Positions 1-8,736 of a DNA stretch of 64,000 nucleotides are shown in pieces. The notes under the pieces are model-generated. The model did no database searches and had not been told where the DNA came from. It saw only the letters and a list, made by a program, of their open reading frames with translations. The stretch is taken from NCBI RefSeq assembly GCF_002742625.1, contig NZ_PEBF01000001.1, positions 496,001 to 560,000 of the forward strand, given 5' to 3'. The DNA is from Caulobacter sp. FWC2 (lineage in GTDB: Bacteria; Pseudomonadota; Alphaproteobacteria; Caulobacterales; Caulobacteraceae). Numbering within the stretch: position 1 is the stretch's first letter; each line of letters opens with the position of its first letter. Made by a program: the position numbers and the translations under genes.

Positions 1-887
1 TCTACATCCGCCACTGGTACGAGAACGACATCACGCGGGAGGCTTGGGACTTCCAGGCAAGGCCGCGCATCCGCCTCGACCGGGCCTTCGTGATCAGCCA
101 CTTCAACTATGTCTGGGGTCACTGGCTGACCGAGATGTATCCGAAGCTCTTCCTGATCCGCGCCCTCAATGCGGCCGGGATCACCGCCCCGCTGGTGCTG
201 CCGTCGACCGCGCCGGGCTATGTCGCGCGGATCGTGCGCTCGATGCTGCCGGACCAGGAGATCGTCACCTACGACCATCGCGACGAGGCGGTCGAGATCG
301 GCGCGGTCCTGCTGCCGCACATGCTGCACAAGGACTACCAGTTCCACGACTTCCTGCGTTGGGGGCTGGAGCGCGAGGTGCTGGCCTGGCCGCGCGCCGG
401 CGCGATCGACAAGATCTTCGTCAGCCGGGGCGGGGTGCGTACGCCGCAATCGTTCCGCGAGATGGAGAACGAAGCCGAGATCGAGGCGGTCGCCCAGGAC
501 TTGGGCCTCACCCTGTTGCGGCCTGAAACCATCCCATGGGAGGAACAGGCCCGGATCTTTTCCCGCGCGCGGGTCGTGGCCGGCGAATTCGGCTCGGGCC
601 TGCACAATGCTTTGCTGTCGCCGGAGGGCTGCCAGGTGGTGTCACTGAACTGGCTGGTCGAGGTGCAGTCGCGGATCGGCAACTTCCGCCGCCACGACAT
701 CGGCTACATCCTGCCCGCCGACGGCCGGGCGCGGCTGCACAGCATCGAGGCCCAGGCGCAGCCGTTCTCGATCGACCCCGACGCGTTCCGTCGCAAGCTG
801 ACGATCGCCGTCGAGCGCGCCGACGCCCAGCGGCCGATGGCGGGCTGGGACGACGCGCCAATGGCCATAGGGGAGCTGTTGCTGTGA
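1..887 (+). CDS. GT61-like glycosyltransferase, 5' end outside window
   Basis: The reading frame is open from the first bases of the window, so the start lies upstream; the first internal ATG is at 90 but sequence before it is clearly coding. The visible part contains a segment (HFNYVWGHWLTEMYPKL) like the nucleotide-sugar transferase family once called DUF563 (GT61), followed by the typical late motifs of a Rossmann-like half, including EQARIFSRARVVAGEFGSGL and a NALLSPEG loop. Such enzymes add sugars to capsule, lipopolysaccharide or other surface glycans in the cytoplasm. The stop codon overlaps the GTG start of the next gene by four bases, suggesting translational coupling. Assignment rests on motif recall; the acceptor is unknown. 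Confidence 0.7.
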   Translation, partial: YIRHWYENDITREAWDFQARPRIRLDRAFVISHFNYVWGHWLTEMYPKLFLIRALNAAGITAPLVLPSTAPGYVARIVRSMLPDQEIVTYDHRDEAVEIGAVLLPHMLHKDYQFHDFLRWGLEREVLAWPRAGAIDKIFVSRGGVRTPQSFREMENEAEIEAVAQDLGLTLLRPETIPWEEQARIFSRARVVAGEFGSGLHNALLSPEGCQVVSLNWLVEVQSRIGNFRRHDIGYILPADGRARLHSIEAQAQPFSIDPDAFRRKLTIAVERADAQRPMAGWDDAPMAIGELLL

Positions 888-1966
888 AAGCTCTGCTGCT
901 GGCCGTTCTGCTGGTCGCGACCCCGGCGATGGCCGTGCCGCGCGTGTCGCTGCTCAAGGCCTGCGAGACGCCGAAGGGGATCGAAGTCCAGGGCGGCGGC
1001 TATGGCGGTATCTCGGGCATCGACTACGATCCGCGCACCAGGCTCTGGGCCTTCATCAGCGACGACAAGTCCGAGCACGGCCCGTCGCATTTCTTCCTGG
1101 GCAAGCTCGACGCGCGGCCGGGCCAAGCCTGTGGCCCCGCACTGACGGCGATGGTCCCGCTGCGTCGCGAGGACGGCCTGACCTTTCCCGATCGCAAGGC
1201 CGGGACCGAGGCCGCGGACGGCGAGGCGATTCGCTTCGACCCGCTGAACGCGGAGCTCGTCTGGTCGACCGAAGGCGACTTCGACCACGGCTATCCGCCG
1301 GCCATCCGTCGCGTGAAGGCGGATGGGACGCCCGTCGCGCGGCAGGTCGTCCCCGACGCCCTGACCTTCCACGACGGCGGCAAGACCGGCGCGCGCAAGA
1401 ACGCCACGACCGAAGGGATCAGCTGGTCCGCCGACGGACGATCCCTTTGGGTGTCGATGGAGTGGCCCCTGGTTCAGGACGGGCCAATCCCCTCGGTGGC
1501 CGAGGGCGGGCTGACCCGACTGAGCCGTCTGGATCGCGCGGGCAAGCTGGTGGCGCAGTACGCCTATCGCATTGACCCGGTGCAGGTCGCTTCGCCCGTG
1601 GGTGTCGGCGACAACGGGGTCAGCGAGATCCTGGCCCTGGACGATCATCGCCTGCTGGTGCTGGAGCGCTCGGGGATCAAGCAGGCCGATGGCCGCTACA
1701 GCTACCACGTCCGGCTCTACCTGGCCGACGTGGGCAAGGCTGAGGACGTGTCGAAGGTCGAAAGCCTGCTGGCGACGCCGGTTCGGCCGGTGGAGAAGCG
1801 GCTGCTGCTGAACTTCGACAGCCTCGGGATCCGGATCGACAACCTTGAGGCCATGGCCTGGGGACCGCGCCAGGCGGACGGCGCGCGGACGCTGGTGCTG
1901 GCCTCGGACGACAACTACGACGCCAAGCAGATCAACCAGATCCTGGTCCTGCGCTTTGAACGCTGA
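884..1966 (+). CDS. secreted esterase-like activity of phytase family protein
   Basis: GTG start at 884 overlaps the preceding stop (GTGA). The product is about 360 residues with a clear Sec signal peptide (VKALLLAVLLVATPAMA, cleavage after about residue 17). Downstream are features of the 'esterase-like activity of phytase' beta-propeller family: GISGIDYDPRTRLWAFISDD near the start, an EGISWSADGRSLWVSMEWPL segment in the middle and IDNLEAMAWGPR near the C-terminus. Related proteins are exported and often sit with phosphate scavenging genes, but their reaction is poorly established. A start further upstream is open in frame but would bury the signal peptide, so GTG 884 is preferred. It ends 36 bp from the convergent symporter gene. 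Confidence 0.8.
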   Translation: MKALLLAVLLVATPAMAVPRVSLLKACETPKGIEVQGGGYGGISGIDYDPRTRLWAFISDDKSEHGPSHFFLGKLDARPGQACGPALTAMVPLRREDGLTFPDRKAGTEAADGEAIRFDPLNAELVWSTEGDFDHGYPPAIRRVKADGTPVARQVVPDALTFHDGGKTGARKNATTEGISWSADGRSLWVSMEWPLVQDGPIPSVAEGGLTRLSRLDRAGKLVAQYAYRIDPVQVASPVGVGDNGVSEILALDDHRLLVLERSGIKQADGRYSYHVRLYLADVGKAEDVSKVESLLATPVRPVEKRLLLNFDSLGIRIDNLEAMAWGPRQADGARTLVLASDDNYDAKQINQILVLRFER

Positions 1967-2002
1967 GGCGCCCAAGAGCCCCGCATGACCCTGGCGTGGC
2001 GA

Positions 2003-3280
2003 TCAGGGCGCGGCGGCTCCCGGAGCCGCGCTTTCGCCGTGCAGGACCTGCCTGAGACGGTCCCGATCCAGGGCGCCTTCCCACCGCGCGACGACTAGGG
2101 TCGCCACCCCGTTGCCGACCAGATTGGTCAGGGCCCGGCACTCGCTCATGAAGCGGTCGACGCCGACCAGCACGGCCAGCGCCGCGATCGGGATATCGGG
2201 CACGACCGCCAGGGTCGCGGCCAGGGTGATGAAGCCCGCGCCCGTCACGCCGCTGGCGCCCTTCGAGGTCAGCATCGCCACACCCAGCAGGGCCAGCTCC
2301 TGGCCCATGGTGATATGGGTGTTGGTCGCCTGGGCCAGGAACAGGGTGGCGAGGGTCATGTAAATGTTGGTGCCGTCCAGATTGAAGCTGTAGCCGGTCG
2401 GAATGACTAGGCCGACCACCGAGCGGCGGGCTCCGGCGTTCTCCAGCTTCAGCATCATCTGCGGCAGCACGCTCTCCGACGAGCTTGTGCCCAGCACGAT
2501 CAGCAGCTCTTCGCGGATATAGGCCAGGAAGCGCAGGATCGAGAAGCCGCACGCCCACGCGATCAGGCCCAGCACCACCAGCACGAACAGCAGCGAGGTG
2601 ATGTAGAAAGTCGCCACCAGCGCGCCCAGCTGGATCAGCGCGCCAATCCCGTACTTGCCGATCGTGAAGCCCATGGCCCCGAACGCGCCCAGCGGCGCCA
2701 GGCGCACCACCACCTGGATGATGCCGAAGAACAGCTTGGCGGCGTCTTCCAGCACATTGGCGACCTTGTCGCCGAAGTCGCCCAGCCGCGTGCAGGCGAA
2801 CCCCGTGAGGATGGCGATCAGCAGCACCTGCAGCAGGTTGCCTTCGGAGAACGCCCCGAAGAAGGTGTCCGGGATCAGGTGCAGCAGATAGGCGACCAGG
2901 CCCTCGCCGTGCTTGGCCTTCTCCAGATAGCCGGCGGCGATCGACGGATCGAGCGTCTTGGGGTCGATGTTGAAGCCGGCGCCGGGCTTCAGGGTGCGGC
3001 CGACCAGCAGGCCCAGCACAAGCGCGAAGGTCGAGACCACCTCGAAATAGAGCAGGGCCTTAACCCCCACCCGGCCGAACGCCTTGATGTCGCCCATCCG
3101 CGCGATGCCGCCAGCCACGGTGCAGAAGATCACCGGCGCGATCACCAGCTTGATCAGCTTGATGAAGCCGTCGCCCAGCGGTTTCACCGCTATCCCGACC
3201 TTAGGCCACAGCGCGCCGACCAGTATGCCGAGCGCGATGGCGATCAGAACCTGGACATAGATCGATTTCAGATGCCGCAC
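2003..3280 (-). CDS. dctA: DctA-type dicarboxylate/cation symporter
   Basis: Inner-membrane DAACS-family symporter of about 425 residues with eight or more hydrophobic segments and re-entrant loops. The N-terminus ([20 protein letters not shown]) and the serine-rich loop [18 protein letters not shown] are characteristic of C4-dicarboxylate carriers (succinate, fumarate, malate with protons or sodium), and [18 protein letters not shown] is the conserved cation/substrate region. I chose GTG at 3280 because it matches the family N-terminus and has a GGGGG-type ribosome binding site; an ATG at 3340 would add a 20-residue arginine-rich extension. The gene is convergent with the upstream esterase-like gene and divergent from the tRNA gene. 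Confidence 0.88.
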   Translation of the reverse strand: MRHLKSIYVQVLIAIALGILVGALWPKVGIAVKPLGDGFIKLIKLVIAPVIFCTVAGGIARMGDIKAFGRVGVKALLYFEVVSTFALVLGLLVGRTLKPGAGFNIDPKTLDPSIAAGYLEKAKHGEGLVAYLLHLIPDTFFGAFSEGNLLQVLLIAILTGFACTRLGDFGDKVANVLEDAAKLFFGIIQVVVRLAPLGAFGAMGFTIGKYGIGALIQLGALVATFYITSLLFVLVVLGLIAWACGFSILRFLAYIREELLIVLGTSSSESVLPQMMLKLENAGARRSVVGLVIPTGYSFNLDGTNIYMTLATLFLAQATNTHITMGQELALLGVAMLTSKGASGVTGAGFITLAATLAVVPDIPIAALAVLVGVDRFMSECRALTNLVGNGVATLVVARWEGALDRDRLRQVLHGESAAPGAAAP

Positions 3281-3373
3281 CGCGTTCGTCCCCCGGAAGC
3301 TCCGCCCAAGCCGTGCGGACAGGCTTCGCACGCCCGCCATCTTGCGCTATTGACCCTGCGCCTCGCACGCAGA

Positions 3374-3450
3374 GGCCCAGTAGCTCAGCAGGATAGAGCA
3401 GCGCTTTCCTAAAGCGAAGGTCGGGGGTTCGAGTCCCTCCTGGGCCGCCA
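3374..3450 (+). tRNA. tRNA-Arg (anticodon CCT)
   Basis: A full cloverleaf can be drawn by eye. The acceptor stem GGCCCAG pairs with CTGGGCC, the D arm is GCTC/GAGC, the anticodon loop is TTCCTAA (anticodon CCT, reading AGG), the T arm is GGGGG TTCGAGT CCCTC, and the discriminator G is followed by an encoded CCA at 3448-3450. The top pair of the anticodon stem is a G-A mismatch while the other four pair. It is followed directly by an inverted-repeat element. Confidence 0.95.
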
Positions 3451-3452
3451 GT

Positions 3453-3569
3453 GGCCGTGTGTCGTTGCAACTTAACGCTGGCCTGACCCAAGTTGCAGCG
3501 ACACGAACTTGCCGCCCTTTTCAATTTCAATAGGTTGCGCGGCCAGCGTTAAGTTGGCCCCACACGGCC
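3453..3569. repeat. nested inverted-repeat element abutting tRNA-Arg
   Basis: Imperfect outer arms lie at 3453-3483 and 3541-3569; a core of 16 bases (CAACTTAACGCTGGCC, 3468-3483) is repeated perfectly inverted at 3541-3556, and GGCCGTGTG matches the inverted outer end. An inner, competing inverted repeat pairs GTGTCGTTGCAACTT (3459-3473) with AAGTTGCAGCGACAC (3490-3504), one mismatch. The middle (3505-3540) is AT-richer. No open reading frame fits. It could be a tRNA readthrough terminator/attenuator, a small palindromic repetitive element, or the scar of an element that used the tRNA 3' end. Confidence 0.7.
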
Positions 3570-3660
3570 GCCATAGAGAGGCAGGATGCGGGAAGCCGAA
3601 ATTCGTTTCCAAGCAGTACGCGGTTCCTCTCAAGTCGACAGCATTATAAATTCAATAATA

Positions 3661-4884
3661 TCAATTGCTTAGCTCTATGCTTCGAGGCTGGTCGGCAGTG
3701 AGGCGGCGGCGGAATTCTTCCAGCGGGATGGCGTTGCGTTCGTGGCCGGGTACGGCGATCACGGGCCTCGAAACGCGGGCGCCCAGCCGTCTCAATGTCT
3801 TTGGCGACTGGGTCTGGTAGTAGACGCGAACCGATCGGTTTCCCGCGTCGTCCACGAGGCTCATGAACATGAGCGCGCCGCCGGGCGGAACGTCGCCCGT
3901 GGCGTAACCGGGTGCGTCGAGCGTGGCGCCGAGCGCCGCCGCCATGGCCGTGACATTGGTGTCGTGGCCCATGAAAACGTCGACGCCGCCGGCTCCCGGC
4001 GCATCGAAGGCCTCGAGCACCCGCTTGCTCAGCGGGCCGGCCTGGCGCGCCGTCATGTAGGGCGAGCGCGTGAAGACGTCGAACAGCGCGGCGTGCAGCG
4101 CGCCCAGGCGCTTCAGGGCGCTGGGCTTGATGGCGCGCCAGCGCTTGTGGGCGGGCGACAGCCCCTCGACATATTGCAGGAGCAGCACCTGCGCTGTGCC
4201 GGAAGCGTCGCGCACCGGACCGGTCAGGTCTATCCCGCTTCCGTCCGCCGACGGGGTCACGGTGGAGGCGCGGCGGGGCGAGCAGGGCTTGGCCGCGCCG
4301 CAGTCCAGCACCTGGTCCAGTTCGTCGAGCGCCGGCTTTAGGCGCGCGGCCACGCGATCGACCCCGCCCGTATAGGCCTGGATCGAGGCGATGGCGGCGG
4401 CCGGATCGAACGGGGCGACGCCCGCGCGCAGAGGCTCGAACAGCGGATCGACTTCGCCTTGCGGGCGATGGCCGACACGGGTTCCGCATCCGGGCGTCAG
4501 GCCCTGGGCGAAGGCCTCGCCGCTGGCGATCGTGCGCTGGGCGGTGTTGGTCCAGATCCGCACCTGGCCCTCGGCGGGGCATCCTCGCGCGGGCAGGACC
4601 CCCAGGTCGGCAAGCCAGCGGCGGTCCGAGCGTCCCAGGATCTCGAGCGCCTTGGCACCGCGCGCCGTCAGGTGCTCGGGCGGAACCGGCCAGGTCGGCC
4701 AGGGGGCGCCGGTCTGGGTGTCCAGCGGCGCCTCGCCGATGATCGGCGCGCGCACGCCGTGGCGCATGATGATGACGACGCGCTCCACGCGCGGAGAGGC
4801 GGCCTGGCTGGCGTTGGCGCAGGCCAGGGCCGCGCAGGCGAGCAGAACTTGCGCCATCAGGCGGCGGGAGCGAAGGCCGAGCAT
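3661..4884 (-). CDS. histidine acid phosphatase (phytase/glucose-1-phosphatase type)
   Basis: About 407 residues. A Sec signal peptide (MLGLRSRRLMAQVLLACAALACANASQA) is followed by VVIIMRHGVRAP, the catalytic RHGxRxP motif whose histidine is phosphorylated, and near residue 310 by FMGHDTNVTAM, the proton-donor HD motif. Length and motifs fit the branch 2 histidine acid phosphatases (AppA/Agp), periplasmic enzymes that remove phosphate from phytate, glucose-1-phosphate and other esters. ATG 4884 is preceded by AGAGGA; an open extension upstream has no signal peptide logic. It lies 95 bp downstream of a TBDR gene on the same strand, separated by a strong hairpin, implying that the receptor imports the phosphatase's substrate or product. 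Confidence 0.9.
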   Translation of the reverse strand: MLGLRSRRLMAQVLLACAALACANASQAASPRVERVVIIMRHGVRAPIIGEAPLDTQTGAPWPTWPVPPEHLTARGAKALEILGRSDRRWLADLGVLPARGCPAEGQVRIWTNTAQRTIASGEAFAQGLTPGCGTRVGHRPQGEVDPLFEPLRAGVAPFDPAAAIASIQAYTGGVDRVAARLKPALDELDQVLDCGAAKPCSPRRASTVTPSADGSGIDLTGPVRDASGTAQVLLLQYVEGLSPAHKRWRAIKPSALKRLGALHAALFDVFTRSPYMTARQAGPLSKRVLEAFDAPGAGGVDVFMGHDTNVTAMAAALGATLDAPGYATGDVPPGGALMFMSLVDDAGNRSVRVYYQTQSPKTLRRLGARVSRPVIAVPGHERNAIPLEEFRRRLTADQPRSIELSN

Positions 4885-4917
4885 GGGCAATCCTCTGCGG
4901 GGTCTGGTCCAAATGCA

Positions 4918-4949
4918 GCGATGCGCTCCTCGCGGGAGGAGCGCATCGC
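4918..4949 (-). terminator. perfect 14-bp hairpin between TBDR and phosphatase genes
   Basis: Arms 4918-4931 and 4936-4949 are perfectly complementary with a 4-base loop (gcgg). On the minus strand it lies just after the receptor stop codon. There is no U-tract on that side, so it may be an mRNA-stabilising or processing hairpin that sets receptor and phosphatase levels apart, and not a full terminator. Confidence 0.6.
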
Positions 4950-4979
4950 GTCTTCGTAGCGCCGGGGACCGTGGCGCCG

Positions 4980-7784
4980 TCAGAAGCTCTTCTTGAGCGT
5001 CAGCAGCGTGGTCCGGCCGGAGTCGACGACGTCCGACAGGGCCAGGCTGTCTTTGCCGATGTGCGACCAGTAGCTGTAGTTTTTCAGCAGGTTGGAGACC
5101 GAGAGGTCGAGCTTGAAGCCGTTGTCGAACGCATAGCCAACGTGCAGGTCGACGCGACGCATCGGGCGGACCCACAGGTTGTCCCACTCGCCGGGCTGAT
5201 CCAGCACGTCATAGCCGGCCACGTAGGCGCCCGTGTAACGGTACATCACGTCGAAGCTGAAGCCGCCCTTCTGGTAGAACAGCTGGGCGTTGGCTAGCCA
5301 GTCGGGCGCGTTCTGGATGCGGTTGTCGACGCCGTCGCCCAGGTCGACGCTGGTCCACTGCCGGGTGACGTTGACGCCGGCGCCGAAGCCGCTGAGCAGG
5401 CCCGGCAGGTCCGAGAACTTCTGGCGCAGCTGCATTTCCAGGCCGTACACGTCGCCATTCCCGCCATTGGTCGGCTGGCTGATCGTGGTCTTGCCCTCGG
5501 CGTAGGTGTCGGTGTTCACCGAGCTGGAGCCGTTGTCGTACATGTAGTCCGACAGGCGCTTGTAGAAGCCGCCGAGCATGGCGTAGCCGCCCTTGCTGTT
5601 GCTCCACTCGCCCGACAGGTCGAGGTTGATCGCCTTGATCGGCTTCAGGTCAGGATTGCCCCGGGAGATCGAGACGCTGCCGTCGTCGCTGATCGAGCGG
5701 CGCTCGCCGCCGGCCAGCTGGATGAAGGCCGGGCGGGTGTACGAGGTCCAGACCGAGCCGCGATAGACGGCCGCGTCGTCGGGGCGCCAGGTCACGAACA
5801 CGCTGGGCAGCACTTCATTATATTCGGTGTTGCTCTTGGCCCAATCGCCCGTCTGCTCGCCGGCGCTGGTGGTGGGGATCGCCCAATAGGTATTGTCGAT
5901 CTTGCTGTGCTCGTAGCGCAGGCCCGGCGAAACCTCGACATCGCCGAACTGATAGTCGGCGACGGCGTAGATCGAGGCCACGGCCTCGTCGCCCTTCTGG
6001 GTGTTGCAGTTGTAGTTGTTGATCGCGTTGGAGCCGCAGGTGTCGAACGAGGCGGCGGTCTTGTACTTGTAGAAGTACTCGAACAGCTTCTCCTGGCTGA
6101 CCTTCGGCACCCGCCACTCGTACTTACCCGGGAACACCGCGTCGTAGTAGCTGGTGGAGAGGCCGAGGCTCTGCCAGGTCAGGCCGCCCTGGCCGATCAG
6201 GTTGGCGAAGTGATCGTTCGTCCAGTCGCGGTTGGTCACCCGACGGTGGCTGTCGGCATATTTGCCGCCCAGCTTGATCCACTGCAGGGCGCCGCCCTCG
6301 AACACGCGCTTGGCGTCGAACTTGAAGCCGTACTTCTGCTGGCCGCTGTATTGCTCGGTCAGTTGGCCCGCGCGCCGCGCCAGCAGGGCGGTGTTGGCGT
6401 TGTTCAGATCGTCGTAGATCGTGGAGGTGAACAGCGGATAGGGCAGGTTGTCGGCATAGCCGATCGACAAGCCTCCAAGGGGACGATTGGAGCCGCTGTT
6501 GTACTTGTCGCTCTGGTTGATCCGCGCCGAGGCTTCGATGTGGTTCGGACGGTCGTTGGCGCCTTCGCTGTAGAAGACCTGGGGCGAGAGCGTCCAGGCG
6601 CCCAGCGTCTTGTCGAAGCCCGCCTGCAGGGTGGCCAGATCGGCCTCCTCGGGGTTGGTTTCGTACCAGACGCGGGTGGAGATGGCGTCGACGCTGAGAG
6701 CGTAGCGGCCGCTGCCGGCAACTGCCTCCTTGTAGCTCTTGCTGGTGCTGACGAACTGGCTGAGCGTCGAGTTCTGCTGGGTCTTGGCGTAGGCGTAGGA
6801 GCCGCGCAGATAGGCGTCCAGCGTGGCGTCCGGGCGCCAGTTCAGGGTGAAGTTGCCGCCCCAGCGCTCGGTGTAGCCGTTCGAGACGCCGAAGTTCACG
6901 CCCGTCTGGGTGATGTTCTTCTCGGGATTCAGGCCCGGATAGCTGGCGCCGGCAGCGTTGCGAACCAGGTAGCTCCAGCCGCCGTCGTTCTGGGCGGCCA
7001 TGACGCCGGCCATCTCGCTGTTGGCGTAGTTCCGCTTGTCGTAGAAGGCGCTGGCATAGAGGCCGAAGCTGTTGTCCGGGCCGAATTTCTTGGCCAGTTC
7101 GGCCGACAGGCCGCCGCCCAGGCCCTTGTCGCCATAGTCGCGCGCGCGGCTTTCGACCCGGCCCGAGGCGGTGATCGAACCCGAGAAATCGTCGTGGAAG
7201 TCGAAGGCCGAGGGGGTGCGGAAGTCGACGGTGCCGCCGATGGCGTCGCCGTCCATGTCGGCGGTCGAGGTCTTGTTCAGCACGATCGTGTGCAGGCCCG
7301 AGGGCGGCATCAGGCTCAGCTGGACCTGGCGGCTGTAGGGCATGCCCTGCGCCACGGTCACGCCGTTGATCATATTGACGTTGAACTCGGCGTTCAGGCC
7401 GCGGATCGAGACGAACATGCCTTCGCCGCGCGAGGCGCCGTCGATGCCGCCGAAGAACGACGAGCCGGTGTTCATCACGTTGACGCTGGGCATCATGCCG
7501 AGGGCTTCGGCGACGTTGTGGACGGCCGTGTGTTCGAGATCTTCCGCCGACAGCACCGCGATCGCGTTCGCAGCGCGCATCTGCGTCTTGGCCGCGTCAT
7601 TGCGCTTGGCGACGATCACGAGGGAGTCGATCGTGTCGGTCGGCTCGGCCGACGGCGCGGCCGCCTCGGCGTGGACTCCGCTCGCTCCGGCCAGGCCAAA
7701 GACCCCCGCCAACAGCGCCGCCTTGATCGACTTGCCTGCTTGCCCGCGCGGACGCTTGGCGCCCTCGCCAATCCACTCTTTCAT
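4980..7784 (-). CDS. TonB-dependent receptor, TonB-Xanth-Caul type (phosphate-ester island)
   Basis: Outer-membrane receptor of about 934 residues. A Sec signal peptide follows a basic N-terminus (cleavage after GVHA, about residue 40). The plug domain carries VIVAKRNDAAKTQMRAANAI, then SIRGLNAEFNVNMINGV and VLNKTSTADMDGDAIGGTVD, typical of the large Caulobacter/Xanthomonas receptor family. The beta-barrel ends in LLTLKKSF with the terminal Phe required for outer-membrane assembly. ATG 7784 has AGGGG seven bases upstream; a GTG at 7790 is an alternative. It is paired with a downstream histidine acid phosphatase and divergent from a DeoR-type regulator, so a phosphorylated polyol or sugar such as phytate is a reasonable but unproven substrate. 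Confidence 0.93.
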   Translation of the reverse strand: MKEWIGEGAKRPRGQAGKSIKAALLAGVFGLAGASGVHAEAAAPSAEPTDTIDSLVIVAKRNDAAKTQMRAANAIAVLSAEDLEHTAVHNVAEALGMMPSVNVMNTGSSFFGGIDGASRGEGMFVSIRGLNAEFNVNMINGVTVAQGMPYSRQVQLSLMPPSGLHTIVLNKTSTADMDGDAIGGTVDFRTPSAFDFHDDFSGSITASGRVESRARDYGDKGLGGGLSAELAKKFGPDNSFGLYASAFYDKRNYANSEMAGVMAAQNDGGWSYLVRNAAGASYPGLNPEKNITQTGVNFGVSNGYTERWGGNFTLNWRPDATLDAYLRGSYAYAKTQQNSTLSQFVSTSKSYKEAVAGSGRYALSVDAISTRVWYETNPEEADLATLQAGFDKTLGAWTLSPQVFYSEGANDRPNHIEASARINQSDKYNSGSNRPLGGLSIGYADNLPYPLFTSTIYDDLNNANTALLARRAGQLTEQYSGQQKYGFKFDAKRVFEGGALQWIKLGGKYADSHRRVTNRDWTNDHFANLIGQGGLTWQSLGLSTSYYDAVFPGKYEWRVPKVSQEKLFEYFYKYKTAASFDTCGSNAINNYNCNTQKGDEAVASIYAVADYQFGDVEVSPGLRYEHSKIDNTYWAIPTTSAGEQTGDWAKSNTEYNEVLPSVFVTWRPDDAAVYRGSVWTSYTRPAFIQLAGGERRSISDDGSVSISRGNPDLKPIKAINLDLSGEWSNSKGGYAMLGGFYKRLSDYMYDNGSSSVNTDTYAEGKTTISQPTNGGNGDVYGLEMQLRQKFSDLPGLLSGFGAGVNVTRQWTSVDLGDGVDNRIQNAPDWLANAQLFYQKGGFSFDVMYRYTGAYVAGYDVLDQPGEWDNLWVRPMRRVDLHVGYAFDNGFKLDLSVSNLLKNYSYWSHIGKDSLALSDVVDSGRTTLLTLKKSF

Positions 7785-7852
7785 GACCACACCCCTGACT
7801 TGGTTCGCTGTTCGCGACGGCGCGGCTCATAAGGGGCGGTTGAGACAGGGAT

Positions 7853-7910
7853 GTGACATTTGTGCGCTATTTGTCACTCGTTCACACTTCGGCCTCGACA
7901 AAAGTCACAT
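7853..7910. promoter_or_regulatory. candidate DeoR operator: three GTGAC/GTCAC half-sites
   Basis: In the 180-bp divergent space between the receptor and the DeoR gene, GTGACA (7853-7858) and TGTCAC (7872-7877) form an inverted pair with a 13-base gap, and a further GTCACA occurs at 7904-7909. Each is flanked by A/T-rich bases (TTT or AAA). The placement between divergent genes suggests autoregulation plus control of the receptor-phosphatase operon. Inferred only. Confidence 0.45.
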
Positions 7911-7964
7911 CATATCATCAGAATTACCACAAACGGTGTGCGAGCCGGCGACAGGGGGAATGGC

Positions 7965-8726
7965 ATGCTCAGGCGTCAGGATCGTCAGCGCGAAATACTC
8001 CGCAAGCTGAAGCCCGGTGAAAGCCGGGCTATCGGTCGACTGGCCCAGGAGCTGGAAGTCTCCGAGGAGACGATCCGCCGCGAATTGCGGGTGCTCGAGG
8101 CGCGGGGCGCGGTGGTCTGGACGCACGGCGCGGTGCAGCTGGCGGCCGTCTCCAGCGAAGGGCCGCACGATCGGCGCATGCAGGAGAACCTGGCGGAGAA
8201 AACCCGTATCGCTACGGCTGCAGCGCCGTTCGTTCGAGATGGCGACACCCTGTTCATCGACGCAGGCACCACGGCCTGTTACGTGGCGCGCGCGCTGGCC
8301 GGCGTGCGCCGCGAACTGAAGGTGATCACCAATTCGCTGGTCGTCGCCCAGACCCTGGGCGGGCGCGACGGCAATAGCCTGTTCCTGGCCGGCGGCGAGC
8401 TGGACTACGACTACAAGGCTTTTTCCGACCACGTCGCCCAGGCCTATGTGTCCCAGTTCACGCCGCATCTGGCGATCCTGACCGTCGGCGGCGTCCATGC
8501 CGATCACGGCCTGACAGATCGGCACGCCCGCGAGGCGGCCATCAGCCGGATCGTTTACGAGCGCGCCGACCGGGTGCTGCTGGCCGCCGATCACACGAAG
8601 TTCGGTCGCCTTGGCCTCATCCGGACGGCCTCTGCGGAGGCGGTCGACATCCTGGTGACCGACAAGCCGCTGGATGCGCCGTTCGCCGAAGCCTTCCGTC
8701 GCGCGACCGTCGTCATCGCGGCCTAA
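7965..8726 (+). CDS. DeoR/GlpR-family transcriptional regulator
   Basis: About 253 residues. The N-terminal winged helix-turn-helix has the DeoR signature (RQREILRKL, then AIGRLAQELEVSEETIRREL, residues about 7-40), followed by the effector-binding DeoRC sugar-isomerase-like domain with DGDTLFIDAGTTA, VITNSL and LLAADHTKFGR motifs. Such repressors respond to phosphorylated sugars or polyols. ATG 7965 is preceded by AGGGGG; an upstream in-frame ATG at 7860 lies inside the putative operator and is rejected. It is divergent from the TBDR-phosphatase operon and its stop is coupled to the next gene, so it probably controls the whole island. Confidence 0.9.
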   Translation: MLRRQDRQREILRKLKPGESRAIGRLAQELEVSEETIRRELRVLEARGAVVWTHGAVQLAAVSSEGPHDRRMQENLAEKTRIATAAAPFVRDGDTLFIDAGTTACYVARALAGVRRELKVITNSLVVAQTLGGRDGNSLFLAGGELDYDYKAFSDHVAQAYVSQFTPHLAILTVGGVHADHGLTDRHAREAAISRIVYERADRVLLAADHTKFGRLGLIRTASAEAVDILVTDKPLDAPFAEAFRRATVVIAA

Positions 8727-8736
8727 GGAGGCCGCC

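Noticed and set aside
3374..3569. Possible prophage or integrative element attachment site at the tRNA
   Set aside because: No integrase and no repeat of the tRNA 3' end elsewhere in the window; only the palindromic element itself is supported.
5907..7832. Long plus-strand frame opposite the TonB-dependent receptor
   Set aside because: Antisense shadow of the receptor; residues are those expected from complementing GC-rich codons.
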